Below, piece by piece: positions 35,645-46,580 of a stretch of 51,929 bases of DNA; the stretch's first letter is position 1; the number at the start of each line of letters is the position of its first letter. The DNA comes from an uncultured Prevotellaceae bacterium (lineage in GTDB: Bacteria > Bacteroidota > Bacteroidia > Bacteroidales > Bacteroidaceae): NCBI GenBank assembly GCA_900316985.1, contig ONFE01000031.1, positions 1 through 51,929 on the forward strand, read 5' to 3'. Position numbers and translations under genes: made by a program. The notes below the pieces were generated by a model. It was given only the letters and a program-made list of their open reading frames with translations. It was not told the origin of the DNA and made no database searches.

Positions 35645-38272
35645 ATGAAAACATTTTTTACCCAAATCTTTAAGTCACGACAGATCAAACGCTTGTTCTC
35701 GTTTGTGACCCTCAACGCCTTGGCGCTCACGGCAGCTCTTGCACAGGTTGCCAACAACCCGAAGGCCAACGACAAGGCGGTGGTGACTTGTGGCAACGCA
35801 CGCTTCACCGTGCTCACGCCAGAGATGATCCGAATTGAATATAGCGACAAGGCTGCATTCGAAGATCGCGCCACCTTCACCGTGGTAAACCGTAACCTCA
35901 CGGTGCCACAGTTCACAAAGAAAGAAGATTCACAATACCTCTATATCACCACCTCAGCTCTCGAACTGAAATATCGCAAGGGCTCAGACCCGCGCACCGT
36001 GCCCGCCTCGTCGGCAAACCTGTCGGTGGTGGTTAAGAACCACACGGGCAAGACCACATGGTATCCCGGCAAGCCCGACCCTCTGAACCTCAAGGGCACC
36101 TGCCGCACGCTCGACGGACTGATGGGCGAGGGCAAGCGCTCAGAGATGGAGAACGGACTGGTGTCGCGCTCGGGCTGGGCTGTCATTGACGACTCATGGA
36201 CCACGCCCCGCTCCGACGGCGGACGCTCTTACGCCCTCGCTCCCAACGCCACTGTGGGCTACGACTGGTGGGCAGAACGTGCCGACAGTCACGCCATGGA
36301 CACCTATCTCCTGGGCTATGGCAACAACTACAAGCAGGCGCTGGCCGATTATACGAAGATAGCAGGAAGCATCCCTCTCCCTCCCGACTATGTGTTTGGC
36401 TACTGGTACAGCAAGTATTCGTCTTACTCGGCCGACGACTACCGTAAGATCATGTCCGACTTGAAGAGCAACAACATCCCTGCCGATGTTATGATTCTCG
36501 ACATGGACTGGCACTGGAACGGCAACGCCGGCAGCATGTCTGAGGGCCGTGGCGGATGGACAGGATGGTCATGGAACACGAATCTCATTCCCGACGGCAA
36601 GGGTCTGCTCAAGGAGATGCACGACCAACACTTCAAGACAGCCCTTAACCTTCACCCTGCAGACGGTGTGAACAAGACCGAGAGTCCCGACTATTTTGCC
36701 AAGATGAACGCTGAGCTGGGAGGCAAGTATCTCAACGACGCGGGCGACAACATCAGTTGGAACATCGACTACCCCGACTTCACCAACAGCTTCTTCAAGA
36801 ACATCATCCGCGACCACGAGAGCGAGGGCGTCGACTTCTGGTGGCTCGACTGGCAACAGTGGCTCACCTCACCTTACACCAACTCGCTGAGTGAGACCTT
36901 CTGGTGCAACCATGTGTTCTTCAACGAGGCAGCCAAGCGTGAGGGCAAGCGCCCTGTAATCTTCCACCGTTGGGGCGGACTGGGCAGCCACCGTTACCAG
37001 ATCGGCTTCTCCGGCGATGCCAACATCAGCTACGAGGCTCTCGGCTTTGAGCCTTACTTCACCGCCACCGCATCGAACGTGGGCTATGGCTACTGGGGTC
37101 ACGACCTCGGCGGACACATGTTCTCCAACGAGCAGCTCGTCAACAACCCCAATCTCGTGTTGCGTTGGATCCAGTTTGGCGTGTTCACACCCATCTTCCG
37201 CACCCATGCCACCAACGACTCGCGCATTGAACGCCGCATCTGGAAGTTTGACAACTTCCCCACAATACTTGAGGCTGTGCGTCTGCGCTACTCGCTTTTC
37301 CCATACATCTACACGATGGCCCGCAAGACCTACGACACAGGCATCTCGATCTGCCGTCCGCTCTATTATGAGTATCCCGACGTGGAGGAGGCCTACACCT
37401 ATGACAACGAATATTTCTTCGGCGACGACATTCTCGTAGCTCCTATAACAGAGGCTCCCAAGGAAGGCGCAACAAAGACCCAGAAGACCATCTGGTTCCC
37501 TGAAGGAAAATGGTGGAGCGTGTCTACAAACGAACTTATTGAAGGCCCGTGCAAGAAAACCATGCAGTTTACAGATGCGCAGATTCCCTATTTCTTCCGT
37601 CAGGGAGCAATTATTCCTTACAACCCCGCAACCGTGATGAACGTTACGGAGCGTCCCGACAAGCTCATTCTCAACGTCGTGGCAGGAAGCAACGGCGAGG
37701 GATCGATCTATGAGGATGACGGCGACAACGCCGACTATGTTTCAAACAGCGCCGTCACAACGCTCACGCAGACGGTCAGCGGCAACGAGGCAACCGTCAC
37801 CGTCTCTGCCCGTAACGGTTATGCTGCCAAGGCTCCGCAGAAACGTGCTTATGAGGTTCGCGTGTGCAACAGCCGCAAGCCGCTCTCGGTAAGCGTGGAC
37901 GGCAAGCAGACCCCCTTCACCTTCGATGCTGCCACAAAGACCACAACCATAGAGGTCGCCACCGATGATTGCAGCAAGGCTCGCGTCATAAAGGTCAGTT
38001 TTGACAGCGCCACGGCTGTCGACAACATCAGCAGCAACAGCTCGAAGGTGGGCTACAATGCCGCAACAAAATGTCTTGTAGGCTCGTTCGCCAACACCTG
38101 CAAGGATGTGTCGATGCTTGTGAGCAACGGCATGGGCAAGACCATGCTTAACGGCTCTTACCATAACGTTTCGGGCTTTTCGGCAGACATGTCTATGCTT
38201 CAGCCGCAGCTTTACATCAGTAAGGTGGTGGCTGACGGCGAGACCTTCGTCACCAAGTTTGTAAAGGAATAG
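35645..38272 (+). CDS. GH31 alpha-glucosidase-type enzyme with T9SS sorting domain
   Basis: The 875-residue enzyme has a signal peptide ending ALTAALAQ, an N-terminal beta-sandwich (residues 40-240) and a GH31 barrel. The nucleophile is Asp402 (FWWLDWQQW) and the acid/base Asp458 (GFSGDANISYE). GYGYWGHDLGGH and FTPIFRTHAT follow. A DUF5110-like domain (IYEDDGDNADY) comes next. The last 84 residues (792-875) have the form of a T9SS type A sorting domain: VDNISSNSS, a VSNGMGKT strand, LQPQLYISKV and terminal ETFVTKFVKE. The protein should thus cross the outer membrane by the T9SS and be surface-attached or released. GH31 members release glucose or xylose from alpha-linked substrates. Confidence 0.92.
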   Translation: MKTFFTQIFKSRQIKRLFSFVTLNALALTAALAQVANNPKANDKAVVTCGNARFTVLTPEMIRIEYSDKAAFEDRATFTVVNRNLTVPQFTKKEDSQYLYITTSALELKYRKGSDPRTVPASSANLSVVVKNHTGKTTWYPGKPDPLNLKGTCRTLDGLMGEGKRSEMENGLVSRSGWAVIDDSWTTPRSDGGRSYALAPNATVGYDWWAERADSHAMDTYLLGYGNNYKQALADYTKIAGSIPLPPDYVFGYWYSKYSSYSADDYRKIMSDLKSNNIPADVMILDMDWHWNGNAGSMSEGRGGWTGWSWNTNLIPDGKGLLKEMHDQHFKTALNLHPADGVNKTESPDYFAKMNAELGGKYLNDAGDNISWNIDYPDFTNSFFKNIIRDHESEGVDFWWLDWQQWLTSPYTNSLSETFWCNHVFFNEAAKREGKRPVIFHRWGGLGSHRYQIGFSGDANISYEALGFEPYFTATASNVGYGYWGHDLGGHMFSNEQLVNNPNLVLRWIQFGVFTPIFRTHATNDSRIERRIWKFDNFPTILEAVRLRYSLFPYIYTMARKTYDTGISICRPLYYEYPDVEEAYTYDNEYFFGDDILVAPITEAPKEGATKTQKTIWFPEGKWWSVSTNELIEGPCKKTMQFTDAQIPYFFRQGAIIPYNPATVMNVTERPDKLILNVVAGSNGEGSIYEDDGDNADYVSNSAVTTLTQTVSGNEATVTVSARNGYAAKAPQKRAYEVRVCNSRKPLSVSVDGKQTPFTFDAATKTTTIEVATDDCSKARVIKVSFDSATAVDNISSNSSKVGYNAATKCLVGSFANTCKDVSMLVSNGMGKTMLNGSYHNVSGFSADMSMLQPQLYISKVVADGETFVTKFVKE

Positions 38273-38322
38273 TCTTTTCTTGAAGATCTGTTTCATCAAT
38301 GAACATCAGAAAACAAACAATT

Positions 38323-39732
38323 ATGAAAAAGCTTTTAACCATTATATGCCTTGCCCTCGTTGCTTTCGCGGCAAAGGCAGGCGACATGTCCAACTCGCTT
38401 GAGCTGACGCAGCTTTATATCATAGGCGACGCTACGCCTTATTCGTGGGACATCGGCGGCACCCCCGACATGCAGAAAATTGACGAGGGCGTGTTCCGTT
38501 GGACAGGCAAGCTGACGGAAGGCAAGGATTTTAAGTTTATGAACACACGCGAATGGCACAAGCACATCGTGAGCTCAACCTCGGACCAGAAGATAGAGGC
38601 AGGCCATACCTATGACCTCGACTTCTATGCCGACAGGGCTTTGGACGGCAGCAAAGACCGTAAGTTTAAGCCTGCGGCAACTGGCGAGTACACCATTTAT
38701 GTGGACCTGCGAAGCATGAAGATGACGGTCTATGAGAAGACCGTCGACGCGGTGCTTCCTGAGAAGCTCTATGCCACGGGTTCTGCCCTTGACGGCAAGA
38801 CCGTTGAGGTGCAGGCGTTTGGCGGAGTGGAGTTTAAGGCGGCCCTCGAACTGAAGGCGGGTAACATCATCCTCATGAACACCGCCACGCCCACCGCCTC
38901 GACCGTTTATTACACCCCTCTGCTCGAGGGCGTCGACATAACGTTCGGAAAGGGTTTAGCCGCTCCCCTCAAGACCACAACCGATGCTGAGGCTGAAGGA
39001 TGGAGCGTGTGCGTGCCGGGCAAATATACCGTCTATGCCGTGAAAGACAACAATTCGGTCTACGGAACGATGTTCAAGCCCTGCAAGGAACTGTATGTCG
39101 TGGGCGGCTGCTGCCAACTCTCATGGAACTATTGGGACTCGCCCTCTACAATACGTTTCACCAACAACCCCGCCAACGACGAAGAGATGGTGTGGGAGGG
39201 TGTGCTCACCACCGACTGGAAAGAGTCGCGCGAGGAGCCGTCAAAGCTTAAGATTCTCACCACACAGAGTTGGTTTGAGACAACATTCCATCCTTACACC
39301 GCCGACGCTCCCGTTGAGGGCACCAGCAATCTGCGCTCAACAGGCGGTCCCGACACCAAGTGGACCATCTCGCGCAACGGACGTTACCGCCTGACGGTGA
39401 ACACGTTCAAGGAGACTCTTCGCGGCGAGTATCTCGGCGCTGCCCAGACCGAAGCCAAGGACAACGAGGTGACAGGCATAAACAACATCAAGCGTAATGA
39501 TGGCTCATGCGATGCTTTCGACATCTGCATAGCTGCCAACCACGGCACGATAAATGTTGTGTCTTCATCAGTCCCCGCCGATGTTACCGTTCATGCGGGT
39601 AGCGGACAGCTCGTCGCTTCACACATGGCAATGTCAAACGGCACCGTGGCGTCAAACCTTTCCAAAGGGGTGTATGTGGTTAAGGCCACTGCCTCTGGCG
39701 AATCGGTTGTCAAAAAGGTTGTGGTAAACTGA
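38323..39732 (+). CDS. SusE/SusF-like glycan-binding protein with T9SS sorting domain
   Basis: The 469-residue product has a Sec signal peptide (LLTIICLALVAFAAKA) without a lipobox cysteine. Two or three SusE/F-type beta-sandwich units follow (LTQLYIIGDATPYSWDIG; KELYVVGGCCQLSWNYWDSP), each ending in a GxYRLTV or GEYTIYV strand. The last 87 residues (383-469) form a T9SS type A sorting domain: VTGINNIKRND, AGSGQLVASH, LSKGVYVVKATASGESVVKKVVVN. The start at 38323 begins the signal peptide; an upstream ATG at 38299 is also in frame. SusE/F proteins are normally lipoproteins, so use of T9SS here is unusual. It lies 50 nt after GH31. Confidence 0.85.
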   Translation: MKKLLTIICLALVAFAAKAGDMSNSLELTQLYIIGDATPYSWDIGGTPDMQKIDEGVFRWTGKLTEGKDFKFMNTREWHKHIVSSTSDQKIEAGHTYDLDFYADRALDGSKDRKFKPAATGEYTIYVDLRSMKMTVYEKTVDAVLPEKLYATGSALDGKTVEVQAFGGVEFKAALELKAGNIILMNTATPTASTVYYTPLLEGVDITFGKGLAAPLKTTTDAEAEGWSVCVPGKYTVYAVKDNNSVYGTMFKPCKELYVVGGCCQLSWNYWDSPSTIRFTNNPANDEEMVWEGVLTTDWKESREEPSKLKILTTQSWFETTFHPYTADAPVEGTSNLRSTGGPDTKWTISRNGRYRLTVNTFKETLRGEYLGAAQTEAKDNEVTGINNIKRNDGSCDAFDICIAANHGTINVVSSSVPADVTVHAGSGQLVASHMAMSNGTVASNLSKGVYVVKATASGESVVKKVVVN

Positions 39733-39830
39733 TCTTTTAAAACTTAAGGAAGAAAATGGTCGTTAAAAAACTATAGAACATAGATATGTTGAAAAAATAG
39801 ATTTTATCGGCCATTTCTTTTACCTATCCT

Positions 39831-39962
39831 TTGATGCAGCACATAGAAAACATTGGTGCAACAAATCAAGATCATTGGTGCTGCAAATCAAAATCATTGG
39901 TGCAGCACATAGAAATCATTGGTGCAGCAAATCAAGATCATTGGTGCAGCAAACCGATCCTT
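39831..39962. repeat. 22-nt tandem repeat, six units
   Basis: Units begin at 39831, 39853, 39875, 39897, 39919 and 39941 with the form TTGGTGCAGCAAATCAAGAT plus CA. Positions 11 to 17 vary between two alternatives (AAATCAA and ACATAGA). No spacers are present, so this is not a CRISPR array. It lies between the second SusE/F-like gene and the GH66 remnant. Confidence 0.9.
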
Positions 39963-40013
39963 TGATAAAACCAATCTTAAAATCTATTGATTGCGTAATT
40001 TTTTAAACTATAG

Positions 40014-40316
40014 ATGATGCAACGTTATAAAAACATTCTGCTCTCATGCATGCTGGCATGCGCTTCAGCTCTCTCTGCCCCTGCTGCCACATGGGTTCCC
40101 TCGCTTGACGTTATAACAGACAAGGCGTGCTACGCGCCCGGACAGACGGTCACGTTCAAGGTTGTGGGCACCATGCCCGCCAACACCAACATACGTTACC
40201 GCCACGGCTTAGCCGTCGTGGAGACCGCACAGCTTACGTCAAGCTCATGGACATGGACACCGAGCAAAAGGCAAACAGCGAGCAACAATTTATTTAAGAA
40301 CATAATAACATTATAA
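40014..40316 (+). pseudogene. N-terminal remnant of a GH66 dextranase-type gene
   Basis: The 100-residue frame has a signal peptide (ILLSCMLACASALSAPAA) and then VITDKACYAPGQTVTFKVVG, NTNIRYRHGLAVVE and SSSWTWTP. This matches the N-terminal Ig-like domain of GH66 endo-dextranases and cycloisomaltooligosaccharide glucanotransferases from Bacteroides. After WTWTP the sequence changes to an unrelated, short tail (SKRQTASNNLFKNIITL) and stops 3 nt before the GH97 gene. The catalytic barrel is entirely missing. It probably arose by deletion of the gene body; the remnant may still be secreted. Confidence 0.7.
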
Positions 40317-42497
<2,181 letters not shown>

Positions 42498-42541
42498 AAG
42501 GAATTATTCTAGATTCATACATTAGTTAATAGTTTTGAAGA

Positions 42542-42576
42542 GGAAGGTGCGATATTCAAGTAATATCGTGCCTTCT
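42542..42576. terminator. bidirectional terminator between GH97 and relaxase genes
   Basis: GAAGGTGCGATATT and AATATCGTGCCTTC pair over 14 bp (two G-U pairs) around a CAAGT loop. It sits between two convergent genes. Confidence 0.65.
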
Positions 42577-42581
42577 CATTA

Positions 42582-43910
42582 TTACATGCACCGTCCATGT
42601 CCGTAGCTATGGCCTTGCTGACGCTCTTTTTTCATGTCCAAAGCAATGTCGAAGAGATTTCCTTTCACCCGCTCAGACTCATCGGCTTTTAAGAAGGGAA
42701 GTGAGGCATTAAGTACTATGCCTGCAGCTTCATCCTTATCAGGCTGACTATTCATGTAGCGTTTAATGTCGCCCTTCTGACGATAGGTGAAACTGCTATA
42801 GCCAGACCGAACGAAATCTACAACTGCCTTAACGGCACCTTGCAACAATTCAGATAGGGTTGACAAATAATAACCAAGTCGTTCACGATAATCACTAATA
42901 ATCCGTTTTTGCTGATTGATTATTCTGTCTTTCTCCTGATTGTCCTGCTGATGACAGAACATCTCGTCTTTATACTTGGCTTGGAGTTCATTGATTTGCT
43001 TTTCCTTCTCTACGAGTTGTTGGTTCAGCCGTTGGCGCTCAGCATCCAGAATTTTCTGGTATTGCTGTTGCAGGATCGCTTTCTGTTTTGAAAGATCCTC
43101 CTTCAGGTGCTTGTTCTCTTTCTCCATATCAGCATACTTACCCTTTCCAAAGAGATTGGCTACTCCAAACTTGATGGCATTGCCGTTCTCGGCATTGAGC
43201 CTGTCTCGCTTTTCGGCTATCTCGATTTCAAGTTTGGCACTTTGTTCTTTTTGCGTCTGCAAGATGAATTCATTGCGTTCCAAATGCTCACGGCCCGTTT
43301 CGGCCTTTCTCTTGCCTCGTTCCATTTCTAGCACCTCGGCTACCATATCCTGTAGTTCTTCCATGTCTTTCTTGCCGAGTTTATAGGATTTGCCTGTATC
43401 ATGATTCATCCAATCCCAGATGATGTGTGCATGAAGGTTAGGCTTCCATGTAGATGGATCATCAGGATTATCATAGTGGCCTTCATCTTTATGGATGTGA
43501 ATCTGTATGGCTCGGATTCCCCATCTCTCATGCACATTCTCTGTGTATTTCTGAAGGTCAGCCATTGTCGTGTCTAGCTTGATGTTGACAACACTCTCAC
43601 GGATGGGGCTGCTACCATTTCGTTCCTTAGGTTTACCATTCTTGCCAATAACAGTTACTTTCTTCTCCTGCATGGCTCGGCCTGTCTTCTGCTTCACCAT
43701 GGCTTTGATGGCATCATAGTGCTGTTGGAGTGTGACATCCTTCAAGTCCGGTACGACATACGATTCGTTGTCATGGCTTAGTTCTGTACGCACATACAAT
43801 GAACGCGGATTAAGCGAGGCGATATACTCTTCGTTCCGCCTGTTATGGCGTTCGCTCTGCTCGATATTGCAGGGCTTTACGTGGTCCGATGCTTTGGCTA
43901 TTGTAATCAT
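42582..43910 (-). CDS. MobV-type relaxase (Pre/Mob family mobilization protein)
   Basis: This protein nicks the element at oriT and pilots the strand during mobilization. The 442-residue product opens with the conserved Mob start (KASDHVKPCNIEQSERHNRR), followed by the metal-binding histidine block IQIHIHKDEGHY and PNLHAHIIWDWM. The C-terminal half (about 215-340) is a long coiled coil with Lys/Glu/Gln repeats. This matches the MobV group that serves many small Bacteroides mobilizable elements. It reads leftward from the structured region 44010-44295, a candidate oriT. Confidence 0.92.
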   Translation of the reverse strand: MITIAKASDHVKPCNIEQSERHNRRNEEYIASLNPRSLYVRTELSHDNESYVVPDLKDVTLQQHYDAIKAMVKQKTGRAMQEKKVTVIGKNGKPKERNGSSPIRESVVNIKLDTTMADLQKYTENVHERWGIRAIQIHIHKDEGHYDNPDDPSTWKPNLHAHIIWDWMNHDTGKSYKLGKKDMEELQDMVAEVLEMERGKRKAETGREHLERNEFILQTQKEQSAKLEIEIAEKRDRLNAENGNAIKFGVANLFGKGKYADMEKENKHLKEDLSKQKAILQQQYQKILDAERQRLNQQLVEKEKQINELQAKYKDEMFCHQQDNQEKDRIINQQKRIISDYRERLGYYLSTLSELLQGAVKAVVDFVRSGYSSFTYRQKGDIKRYMNSQPDKDEAAGIVLNASLPFLKADESERVKGNLFDIALDMKKERQQGHSYGHGRCM

Positions 43911-44009
43911 AGAAATATAAAATTATAAATTAATGAAAATATGATTTTTATAAATTTGCATTTTATGAAATTAGTATATTATGATAATAGCATATTATAC
44001 TATTATAGT

Positions 44010-44295
44010 AACTGGCAGACGGGGTATCGGGGCAGAGCCTTGATTGGAGGGTGCAGGGAGGGAGTCACTTCCTGCTCAGGGTTCTTAGGGGCGGATGCCA
44101 CTGAGCGGAGTTTGCAAAGAGAGGGTCACTCTTTGCTCCAGGTTCTCAGGAGTGAAACGCCTGAGCGAGGTGTCGGGGCGGAGCCCTGAACGGGTCAAGG
44201 GCAGAGCCTTGTAGGTTCTTAGGGCAACGCCATGAGTCCCTCGGAAGAGCCCACAACTACGAAAGCGAAGCTCGTAGTTATAGTGGGCTATATCA
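44010..44295. other. structured G+C-rich region, candidate oriT
   Basis: The 417-nt gap between relaxase and Toprim-like gene holds several hairpins. GCAGGGAG/CTTCCTGC (44053-44075) and GCAAAGAG/CTCTTTGC (44114-44136) each lie in a similar repeat of about 50 nt with GTCACT in the loop. CTCAGG/CCTGAG is at 44146-44165, and a long stem CCCAC-ACTACGA/TCGTAGT-GTGGG spans 44250-44286. GGCAGAGCCTTG occurs at 44031 and 44200 and a variant at 44177. No convincing ORF lies here. Position next to mob supports an origin of transfer. Confidence 0.5.
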
Positions 44296-44327
44296 AGGGC
44301 AAACCCTTCATTCTCTGCTCCCAGACA

Positions 44328-45008
44328 TCACGGAACTTGTTGGCTGTGAATAAAATCTATCAGATACTGGTTAATATCACGATGAACAAAACTATTATCC
44401 ACCTTGAACTTGCAGCCAAAGTGCTCCGACCAGTAGTCATAGCAGAAGTCATCAGGGAAAAGGATAACCTGTCGCCCTTTGAGTTTTTCCATCATCCCGT
44501 CCGTGAGATTATTGCCGACACCTGCTGCCAGCCAGGCTATTTCCGGATAAGCCAGCGTACCAAGCAGTGCTGTCTTTTCTTCTTGAACGACAGCAATCCG
44601 CCTGCCAAGATACAAGTGCTCACCAAAGAAGACATCAGGATCAACATAGTAGTCGAAAGCGTACCATGAATAGAGATTGTTGATGAGCGTTTCTTTATAG
44701 AACACTGTCCCTGCTTTGGCATTAAAGTAGATGACATTGCCCCCGACAACCATTCCCTTACGATTAATCCGAGGCAGTACTGTACCATAATGGCCACCTT
44801 CAATTTTCATAACCGCACCTAAACGATAGCGTATGATGAGCTGGTCAACCCTACTGAGCATCTTCGCTTCGTAGCCCACCACCCTATCCAGATAGTCGGT
44901 CAATGAGGAATAGTGAGGGACAAAGCTATCCTTTGGTATCTCTATGAGAGACCGCTGATAGGCAGGAGCCTTGGTGGAGAGTATTTGTTTCAATTCTTTA
45001 TCGTCCAT
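44328..45008 (-). CDS. Toprim/DUF6371-like protein of mobilizable elements
   Basis: The 226-residue protein resembles the primase-associated proteins of Bacteroidales integrative elements. The segment RRIAVVQEEKTALLGTLAYPEIAWLAAGVG corresponds to the Toprim glutamate motif (usually V-ESEKTA), with the Asp motif in VILFPDDFCYDYW. A zinc-ribbon primase half is missing, so it may act with the adjacent ATPase. It lies in the replication/mobilization module, upstream of oriT. The role in element replication is inferred. Confidence 0.7.
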   Translation of the reverse strand: MDDKELKQILSTKAPAYQRSLIEIPKDSFVPHYSSLTDYLDRVVGYEAKMLSRVDQLIIRYRLGAVMKIEGGHYGTVLPRINRKGMVVGGNVIYFNAKAGTVFYKETLINNLYSWYAFDYYVDPDVFFGEHLYLGRRIAVVQEEKTALLGTLAYPEIAWLAAGVGNNLTDGMMEKLKGRQVILFPDDFCYDYWSEHFGCKFKVDNSFVHRDINQYLIDFIHSQQVP

Positions 45009-45077
45009 TTCCTATTCTAATTATGCAGATTATGCAATTATGCAGAATGAATAATGTGAATAATGAATAATCAGAGA

Positions 45078-46025
45078 CTATTCTTTTAGAAGTCTCGACA
45101 CTTTACTCTGAGAGATTCCAAGCTGTTCGGCAATGGCTGTCTGCGTCATACCTTTAGCAGATAGTTCTCTTACGCGAGCCTTCATCTCTTCCCTGTCGTT
45201 TCCGCTCTCAATACTCAAATGTTCCTGCTCTGTGCTGAAACCGCGTTCAGTAAAGCCCAGATTGCCATATTCATCCTTACGGCGCTCATATATAGCTACA
45301 TGGTCGGCTCCCATTGTCAGTTCACCATTACGCCACTTGCATTGCTTGACATAAACGAGGTTTGGGTCAATGCTGGATTGGGCTATTCCTATAGCATCAT
45401 CTATGAGCTGGTTTATCTTGGCAGAGCCTTGCATAGCCGAAAGGGAAAGAGGAACATTGCCTGAGAACATCTTGGGCACATGGTTGAGTACCACCAACGT
45501 CCAGCTGTATTTCTTCTTCAGGGTATTCAGCGAGGCCATCAGAGTACCTGCGTCTGCACTCCTGTCAAGCGACTGCCCAAGGGCGGTGATATTATCGATA
45601 AACACCACATCCACATGATTGGCAGCAGCCACCTCCTCTATCCCTTTAAGTACATCCTCTGCAGGATGCTCCTTATCCATCTCGGCACGGAGAAAAGTAG
45701 GAGGAAAATTGGCTGTCTCGTAACGATTGCCAAGTTGACGGGGTGTCATCTCACAGTCTACGTATAATACCCGTTTGCCGTGTTCAGCTATAGATCTGGC
45801 TATCTGCATAGCAAAGATAGTCTTGCCGATGCCTGACTGCCCGAAGATGACACAGAGGTCACCTTCGAGCACGATGTCAGAATAAAGGGAAACTAACGGT
45901 GGTAACTCGTGAGCTTCATCAATGCACTTGTTCATCGGTTCAACCACGAATCCGCCGCCATTAACAGGCTCTGTATTCAGCAGTTCGTTGAAAGAGTGGT
46001 CGATAATGTTTGTATTATTCATCAT
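45078..46025 (-). CDS. RecA-fold ATPase (RepA/AAA_25-like) with C-terminal HTH
   Basis: The 315-residue protein has Walker A GQSGIGKT (about residue 60), Walker B VDVVFIDNITALGQS and a C-terminal helix-turn-helix (KARVRELSAKGMTQTAIAEQLGISQSKVSRLLKE). RepA-type ATPases of this class act as replicative helicases or partition-like motors for mobilizable elements. It overlaps the small HTH gene by four bases (ATGA). TTATGCA repeats lie just downstream (45021-45046). Confidence 0.85.
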   Translation of the reverse strand: MMNNTNIIDHSFNELLNTEPVNGGGFVVEPMNKCIDEAHELPPLVSLYSDIVLEGDLCVIFGQSGIGKTIFAMQIARSIAEHGKRVLYVDCEMTPRQLGNRYETANFPPTFLRAEMDKEHPAEDVLKGIEEVAAANHVDVVFIDNITALGQSLDRSADAGTLMASLNTLKKKYSWTLVVLNHVPKMFSGNVPLSLSAMQGSAKINQLIDDAIGIAQSSIDPNLVYVKQCKWRNGELTMGADHVAIYERRKDEYGNLGFTERGFSTEQEHLSIESGNDREEMKARVRELSAKGMTQTAIAEQLGISQSKVSRLLKE

Positions 46026-46318
46026 AGCTCACCTCCTTCCTGCCTCGGCAAATTGGGATTGGAGGTAAATGCCTCATAATGGAATCGACGCAGGAACATG
46101 TTTACGTCATTCTGGGTGTACCAGTACTTGTCTCCCTCACGCGAATAACTTATATAGCCATTGTCGCGAAGCTTCTTCATGTACTTGTCCTTAACGCCTA
46201 ACATGTCCATAGCTTCCTTATTGCTGTAGAGCTGCTTATAATTTGACAGTTGCTCCAGCTTGGAAAGAATCTTTTCAAGCAGTTCCTTCTCCGATAAACC
46301 ACTTTTTTCTGATTTCAT
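46022..46318 (-). CDS. small HTH/excisionase-like DNA-binding protein
   Basis: The 98-residue protein has a coiled N-terminus (SEKELLEKILSKLEQLSNY) and an excisionase-type winged HTH (SNKEAMDMLGVKDKYMKKLRDNGYISYSREGDKYWYTQNDVNMFLRR). The start MKSEKSG is preferred because the upstream Cys-containing extension is not like the family. It overlaps the ATPase gene by four bases. It could direct excision (Xis) or control the operon. A -7-like TACCTTTG (minus) is at 46424-46431 and an inverted repeat GTGC-N6-GCAC at 46387-46400 may be an operator. Confidence 0.8.
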   Translation of the reverse strand: MKSEKSGLSEKELLEKILSKLEQLSNYKQLYSNKEAMDMLGVKDKYMKKLRDNGYISYSREGDKYWYTQNDVNMFLRRFHYEAFTSNPNLPRQEGGEL

Positions 46319-46560
46319 GACTAAAAATGTTTTATGGCTTAGGAACTCGATGCACACTCAAGCCCTTAACCTGGTTAATATTGTGCAGTGCAACTGTGCA
46401 CATTGCATCTGCGTTAACGGCGGCAAAGGTACATATTTCGTCAAAGGTGTGGTGTTAGGAAGAATTTGTCTAACACCGCATAATATGTTTGAATAGTATT
46501 AGGATGAAGTTTGGATTGAGTTATGCAAAGTCCCATAACTCACTGATTATAAACAAAAAA

Positions 46561-46580
46561 GAGTAGCCAAACGGCTACTC
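46561..46580. terminator. bidirectional terminator
   Basis: GAGTAGCC-AAAC-GGCTACTC, flanked by AAAAAA runs on both sides, reads as a terminator on either strand. The stop codon of the minus-strand membrane protein (46575-46577) lies inside its stem. Confidence 0.8.

Noticed and set aside
39831-39962. CRISPR array
   Set aside because: The 22-nt units are directly adjacent with no unique spacers, and no cas genes are present.
44232-44669. 145-residue plus-strand frame over the Toprim-like gene
   Set aside because: It overlaps a better supported gene on the other strand and part of the hairpin region, with no recognisable protein features.
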